From an uncultured Clostridia bacterium (GTDB lineage Bacteria; Bacillota; Clostridia; Monoglobales; Monoglobaceae), in assembly GCA_934463175.1 (NCBI GenBank), contig CAKSIW010000041.1, forward strand, positions 1-23,996: a stretch of DNA of 23,996 nt. The letters are read 5' to 3'. Both the position numbers and the translations under genes were made by a program. Below are positions 20,265 to 23,996 of this stretch, piece after piece. Numbering within the stretch: position 1 is the stretch's first letter; each line of letters opens with the position of its first letter. The notes beneath the pieces were generated by a model, which made no database searches, had not been told where the DNA came from, and saw only the letters and a program-made list of their open reading frames with translations.

Positions 20265-23200
20265 ATGTTAAATCTCAAAAAACTGATTGCTTCAGTTTGT
20301 GCTGCTACAGTTGCTCTCAGCTCAGTTGCATTTGCATCTAACTACAGCGACGTAACAGAAGACAGTGCATACTACGAAGCAGTTGAAACGTTAAGCAAGC
20401 TGAACATCTTCACAGGTTACGAAGACGGAACCTTCAAGCCTGAGGACACTGTAACAAGAGCAGAAATGGCTGCTTTGATTGCAAGAATCCAGGGTTATGA
20501 AGAGACAGCAAAAGCAAACGCAAACACAATCTTCACAGATGTTCCTTCAGAGAACTGGGCTTCGGGCTACATTGCTCAGGCAACAAACCAGGGAATCCTG
20601 AACGGCTACGGCGATGGTACTTTCGGTCCTGACGACCAGGTAACATATGAGCAGGCTGTTAAGATGATCATGTCAACACTTGGTTACAAGCCCTACGCTG
20701 AGAACAACGGCGGATATCCGACAGGTTACCTCGCAGCTGCTCAGAAGTATTCTGTAACAAAGAACGTTGCAAATGCAGTTGTTGGCACAGGTGCTAACCG
20801 CGGTACAATCGCACAGCTCCTCAACAACGCAATCGACACACCGCTCATGGAGCAGTCAAACTGGAACACAAACGGCGAGATTGAATACACAATCTATGAC
20901 GGCGGCAGTGTTAGCGGCGGCGGCTACAGAGAAAGAAAAACTCTGATGAGCGAAAACCTCGGTGTTGTTAAACTCAGAGGTGTTGTAACAAAGAACTCTG
21001 TAACAGACCTTACTACAGGCGGCAACATCTATGACGCAACAGCAGATGTAAAGGTTGACGTTGCAATCACAGATAACTATAAATCAAACAACACTGACTT
21101 CCCTGCAACAAGTTCATCATACAACAAGACATTCTTTGTTGGTGAGTCTGACGCAGAGAGCTTCCTTGGTCAGTCGGTTATCTTCTATGTAATCGAGACA
21201 ACAAGAGATGACTATGAGGTTATCTCAATGGCTGCTGACACATCAAGAAACGATGTTGTTGAGTTCACACTTGACCAGTTCGATTACCTGAGCGGAAATG
21301 ACATTTACTACTTTGCTAAGTCAACTGATGACACAAGCACGTCAAAGAAGCTTGAGTCAACTGCAAAGGTTGTTTACAACGGTTCAGGTAACCTCTCTGC
21401 AAGCGATGTACTCCCCGGAAAGGGTGCAACTCTCGGCGGTATCACAGCAGGTGGTAACTCACTCTACGGTGGTAAAATCACACTTATCGACAACGACACA
21501 GAGTCAGGCTATGATGTAGTCCTCGTTGAGGTTGCTGCAACAGCAGTTGTTGATGATGTTGCTGACGAAGTTGTTTCCTTCAAGGAAAACGCTCAGCTTA
21601 AGTTTGCAAATGACGGTTCCGGTGAATATTCAGAGCTTGACTTTGACGAAGATGATGACAACACTCTGATTGAGCTGACAAAGGACGGCGAAGCTGTTTC
21701 TTATAAAGACCTCAAAGAGTGGGATGTTCTTTCAATCATTGCTTCAAATGATGACAACAAGGGTTACATCCAGGCAAGAGTTATCTCTAACACTGTAACA
21801 GGCACAATCACAGCTGACTTCACATCTAAGACATCTGCAACAACAAACAACAAGGGCTTCAAGATTGACGGCACAAAGTATGATGTAGCAGCAGGTGCAT
21901 ATAAATCAGATAAGCTTGCAGTTGGCGATGCCGGCACATTCTACATTGACGAGTACGGCAAGATTGCTGCATTCAACGAGGATTCATCAGTTGCAACAGG
22001 CAGCGCAGGTAACTACGCTTATGTTTACAAAATTGCTCTTGATGACAACGCTCTCGGCGATCTGACAGCAACATTCCAGCTTATCACAGCTAACGGTGTT
22101 GAGGTTCTTGACCTTGCTGACACAGTAACTGTTTACGGTAATGCTGAAAGCGCAGGAAGCTACAGCGAGACTTCAAGCTCAAAGAAGATCTCTGACCTTG
22201 CATCAACTGCAACTAAGGACGATCTTGCAGCACTTCTTGTTGGCACAGGCTCAACGGCTGCTGACATTGAGAAAACTGTAATCAAGTACACAACAAACGC
22301 AAGCGGCAAGCTGAAGACATTCACAACAGCTAAGTATGATGATGACAAGTTTGTAAGCATTGGTTATGCTGACAACAGAGCTGATTATGACAAGTCAAAC
22401 GGCAAGCTTGGTTCAAAGTTTGTTGATGAGGATGCAATAATCTTCTTTGTTGATACAACTGCTGACAAATCATCTGTTGGTACTCTGGCAGACCTTTCTG
22501 ACGATACAAGATATGATGTATTGAACATGTACTATGACAACAAGGCTGATGATAACAACATCGTTGTTCTTAACGGCGGTAAGAATGCTGTTGACTCATC
22601 TTCAAGTGTAGCTGTAATCACAGACATCAGCACAGGTAAGAACGACAATGATGAAGACATTATGTATCTGACATATGTTCAGGACGGTTCAACTGTTGAG
22701 GGTGTTGAGACAATCGACAGAACAGACATCGAAGGCGGCAGCTGGACAACTGAACTCCCGACAGAGGGCGACGTTGTTAAGATCAAGGTTAACTCGGCTG
22801 GCAAGATTTCAAACATCACAGCGGTATTTGATTTTGCTGATGACGGACGTACACTTGACAATGCTGAACTTGATGATTACCTTGATGCTCAGGGTGCTGA
22901 CAACGGCAAAGACAAGTACTACGGCGGTGTTGTAGCATTTGCTAAGAGCGGCGGTAAGGTTGCATTCAAAGATAGCACAGACAAGATTCTTGGTGATAGT
23001 GCAACAATCTACAACCTTGGCAAAGCTAAGAACATCTATGTAATTGACTTCACAGGCAGAAACATCTCTGTTAAGAAGGGTTCTGCAAACAGCTTCAAGT
23101 ACAACGAGAAGTTCTACACAGGTGGTACAATCATAGATAACGACGTTGCTGATAGCACAACAGCAAGTGGTAAGAAGGAAACAGTAGTTAACGGTGAAGG

Positions 23201-23315
23201 CGATTCGCTTTCTAAGATTGACAAGTACACAGATCACGTATTCGTAAGAGAATATGATGACAACGTTGAAGAAGTTATCATCGTTAAGACACCGAGCGAT
23301 TACAAAATTAAATAA
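20265..23315 (+). CDS. SLH-domain surface (S-layer-type) protein
   Basis: The 1016-residue secreted protein begins with a signal peptide (LKKLIASVCAATVALSSVAFA, cleavage near residue 24). SLH domains follow at about 26-79 (YEDGTFKPEDTVTRAEMAALI), 89-141 (YGDGTFGPDDQVTYEQAVKMI) and a weaker third at about 152-195. SLH domains bind secondary cell-wall polymers. The remaining 800 residues are acidic, rich in Asp, Thr, Ser and Gly, and contain no cysteine. Segments such as KLAVGDAGTFYIDEYGKIAAF look like repeated small beta domains. The start at 20265 has AAGGAGG 8 bases upstream. Codon choice (for example ACA for Thr) is stronger and more uniform than in neighbours, fitting high expression. Whether it forms the lattice is inference. 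Confidence 0.9.
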   Translation: MLNLKKLIASVCAATVALSSVAFASNYSDVTEDSAYYEAVETLSKLNIFTGYEDGTFKPEDTVTRAEMAALIARIQGYEETAKANANTIFTDVPSENWASGYIAQATNQGILNGYGDGTFGPDDQVTYEQAVKMIMSTLGYKPYAENNGGYPTGYLAAAQKYSVTKNVANAVVGTGANRGTIAQLLNNAIDTPLMEQSNWNTNGEIEYTIYDGGSVSGGGYRERKTLMSENLGVVKLRGVVTKNSVTDLTTGGNIYDATADVKVDVAITDNYKSNNTDFPATSSSYNKTFFVGESDAESFLGQSVIFYVIETTRDDYEVISMAADTSRNDVVEFTLDQFDYLSGNDIYYFAKSTDDTSTSKKLESTAKVVYNGSGNLSASDVLPGKGATLGGITAGGNSLYGGKITLIDNDTESGYDVVLVEVAATAVVDDVADEVVSFKENAQLKFANDGSGEYSELDFDEDDDNTLIELTKDGEAVSYKDLKEWDVLSIIASNDDNKGYIQARVISNTVTGTITADFTSKTSATTNNKGFKIDGTKYDVAAGAYKSDKLAVGDAGTFYIDEYGKIAAFNEDSSVATGSAGNYAYVYKIALDDNALGDLTATFQLITANGVEVLDLADTVTVYGNAESAGSYSETSSSKKISDLASTATKDDLAALLVGTGSTAADIEKTVIKYTTNASGKLKTFTTAKYDDDKFVSIGYADNRADYDKSNGKLGSKFVDEDAIIFFVDTTADKSSVGTLADLSDDTRYDVLNMYYDNKADDNNIVVLNGGKNAVDSSSSVAVITDISTGKNDNDEDIMYLTYVQDGSTVEGVETIDRTDIEGGSWTTELPTEGDVVKIKVNSAGKISNITAVFDFADDGRTLDNAELDDYLDAQGADNGKDKYYGGVVAFAKSGGKVAFKDSTDKILGDSATIYNLGKAKNIYVIDFTGRNISVKKGSANSFKYNEKFYTGGTIIDNDVADSTTASGKKETVVNGEGDSLSKIDKYTDHVFVREYDDNVEEVIIVKTPSDYKIK

Positions 23316-23336
23316 TCTCATTTGAGATTTAAAAAG

Positions 23337-23364
23337 GAGAAGCCTTCGGGCTTCTCTTTTTTTT
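23337..23364 (+). terminator. Rho-independent terminator after the S-layer-type gene
   Basis: GAGAAGCC, loop ttcg, GGCTTCTC, then eight T residues. A second small palindrome, AATCTCA/TGAGATT, lies just upstream, over the gene end. Confidence 0.95.
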
Positions 23365-23377
23365 GTCGCATTTATCT

Positions 23378-23406
23378 TTTGTGGGGGCGATGCCCCCACC
23401 CCCCTG
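23378..23406. repeat. P-module palindrome left of S copy 6
   Basis: GTGGGGGC-gat-GCCCCCAC followed by 'ccccctg', the same P-to-S junction seen at 10345-10371. Confidence 0.75.
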
Positions 23407-23721
23407 CGCGCCGTCATTTGCCTCGGTTGGATTATTTGCTCAAACACAGAATTTTACGAGCAGCGCGAGTAGGGCTCCCAAAAAGCGGAGCTTTTTGGGA
23501 AAGAGGAGCAACCAAGCTCAAAGTGATGTCTGACCGACAAGGGAGGACTAAAACAAATTGCTTGCGCTGCTCCGCCGCCGCACAGATTAAAGCCGAAATC
23601 ATCGGCTTTGCTGTGCTGAACCGTGCGCACAATTAAGGAAAATAAAAATGTGTGCGCACGGTTCACGGCGAAAATCCGTGTTTTTCACAAAATCCAACTA
23701 CGAGCCAAACAACAAGGCGCG
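23407..23721 (+). repeat. S-element copy 6, interrupted by a Q insertion
   Basis: CGCGCC (23407) pairs with GGCGCG (23716), and GTTGGATT with AATCCAAC. The inner hairpin is AAAGCCGA-aatca-TCGGCTTT (23589-23609) and the long hairpin is TGAACCGTGCGCACA (23617) with TGTGCGCACGGTTCA (23651). The total is 315 bp; removing the 115-bp insert at 23458-23572 gives 200 bp, the normal S length. The insert interrupts the left arm of the GGATTTTTGCCG helix, whose right arm CGGCGAAAATCC remains. Confidence 0.88.
23458..23572 (+). repeat. Q unit nested in S copy 6, with terminal inverted repeats
   Basis: GAGCAGCGCGAG (23458-23469) and CTTGCGCTGCTC (23561-23572) are inverted ends matching at 11 of 12 positions. 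Inside is the Q core 'agggctcccaaaaagcgg' to 'gggaggac'. The insertion point is between 'atttta' and 'gccgccgcacag' of S. No coding sequence. Confidence 0.75.
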
Positions 23722-23884
23722 GAATAAAGATATACTTTGCGGACTAACCATCAAAAAACTCAAAGCTGTTGATTTCCAAAGTTTTTTTAGCTCTGCGGAT
23801 TGATTGCAAAAGCCCAAATCCTTTACTTTTCGTAAAATTACATTGAAAGCTTTACGGATTGTCTGTAAAAAAGACCTTTAAGCT

Positions 23885-23996
23885 GCGCCTTGCGTCGGTC
23901 TTGATGGCGGAGTTTGCGAAGAACATGAATTTTTGATGTGAAACGCACGCACAAATCAATCAATTTCATATGATGTGCGTGCGTTTCAGCACAGCA
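23885..23996 (-). repeat. S-element copy 7 (inverted, cut by the window end)
   Basis: It starts with GCGCC (23885) and has the long hairpin TGAAACGCACGCACA (23939) with TGTGCGTGCGTTTCA (23974). Its sequence follows copy 5 closely, including 'gcgccttgcgtcggt' and 'ggagtttgcg'. The spacer 23722-23884 shares short stretches with 19104-19377 and has no gene. Confidence 0.85.

Overview
The window reads as a chromosome segment of an uncultured, spore-forming, Gram-positive gut-type Clostridia (Oscillospiraceae-like). Support comes from a germination protease (gpr) and a YtvI-type sporulation permease, an SLH-anchored surface protein, an FMN riboswitch on a RibU-type ECF component, an L10 leader, Firmicutes-type consensus promoters and AGGAGG ribosome binding sites. 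The species call is inference; the genes are recognised from their sequences.

Layout. 1-478: tRNA-Val(TAC) and a small DUF1858 redox protein, both on the minus strand with their own promoters. 479-790: intergenic DNA with DnaA-box-like sites and a 12-bp inverted repeat. 791-5084 (minus): a sugar phosphotransferase operon ptsI - IIA (crr-like) - IICB (ptsG-like), in which the 3' end of every gene carries a tandem repeat (2x42, 15x34 and 2x36 bp). 5161-6805: repeat DNA surrounding a divergent pair of small genes (ribbon-helix-helix regulator and zinc-ribbon protein). 6806-10188 (plus): gpr, an archaeal-type cofactor-independent phosphoglycerate mutase, and the YtvI/AI-2E permease. 10189-11541: repeat composite enclosing a candidate structured small RNA. 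11542-13337 (minus): ribU behind an FMN riboswitch and terminator, and a YkvI-like transporter. 13422-17143 (plus): rpmG-secE-nusG-rplK-rplA, then rplJ-rplL behind an L10 leader. 17177-18852: pyrG. 18850-20106: repeat composite. 20107-23364: large S-layer-type protein. 23378-23996: another repeat composite, cut by the window end.

The most unusual content is the intergenic DNA. I see a family of modular repeats with no transposase in the window. Module S is about 200 bp and folds into nested helices whose two arms change together between copies; there are seven copies. Module P consists of short GC or A/T palindromes placed outside S. Module Q is about 94-120 bp, once tandem x3 and once inserted inside an S copy. 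At three loci these combine as P-S(+)-core-S(-)-P, and a partial form occurs at a fourth. I cannot name this family; it is the best candidate here for something undescribed.

The genes cover housekeeping translation (L33, SecE, NusG, L11, L1, L10, L7/L12), CTP synthesis, sugar and riboflavin uptake, sporulation and the cell surface. No prophage, insertion sequence, CRISPR array or resistance gene was recognised.
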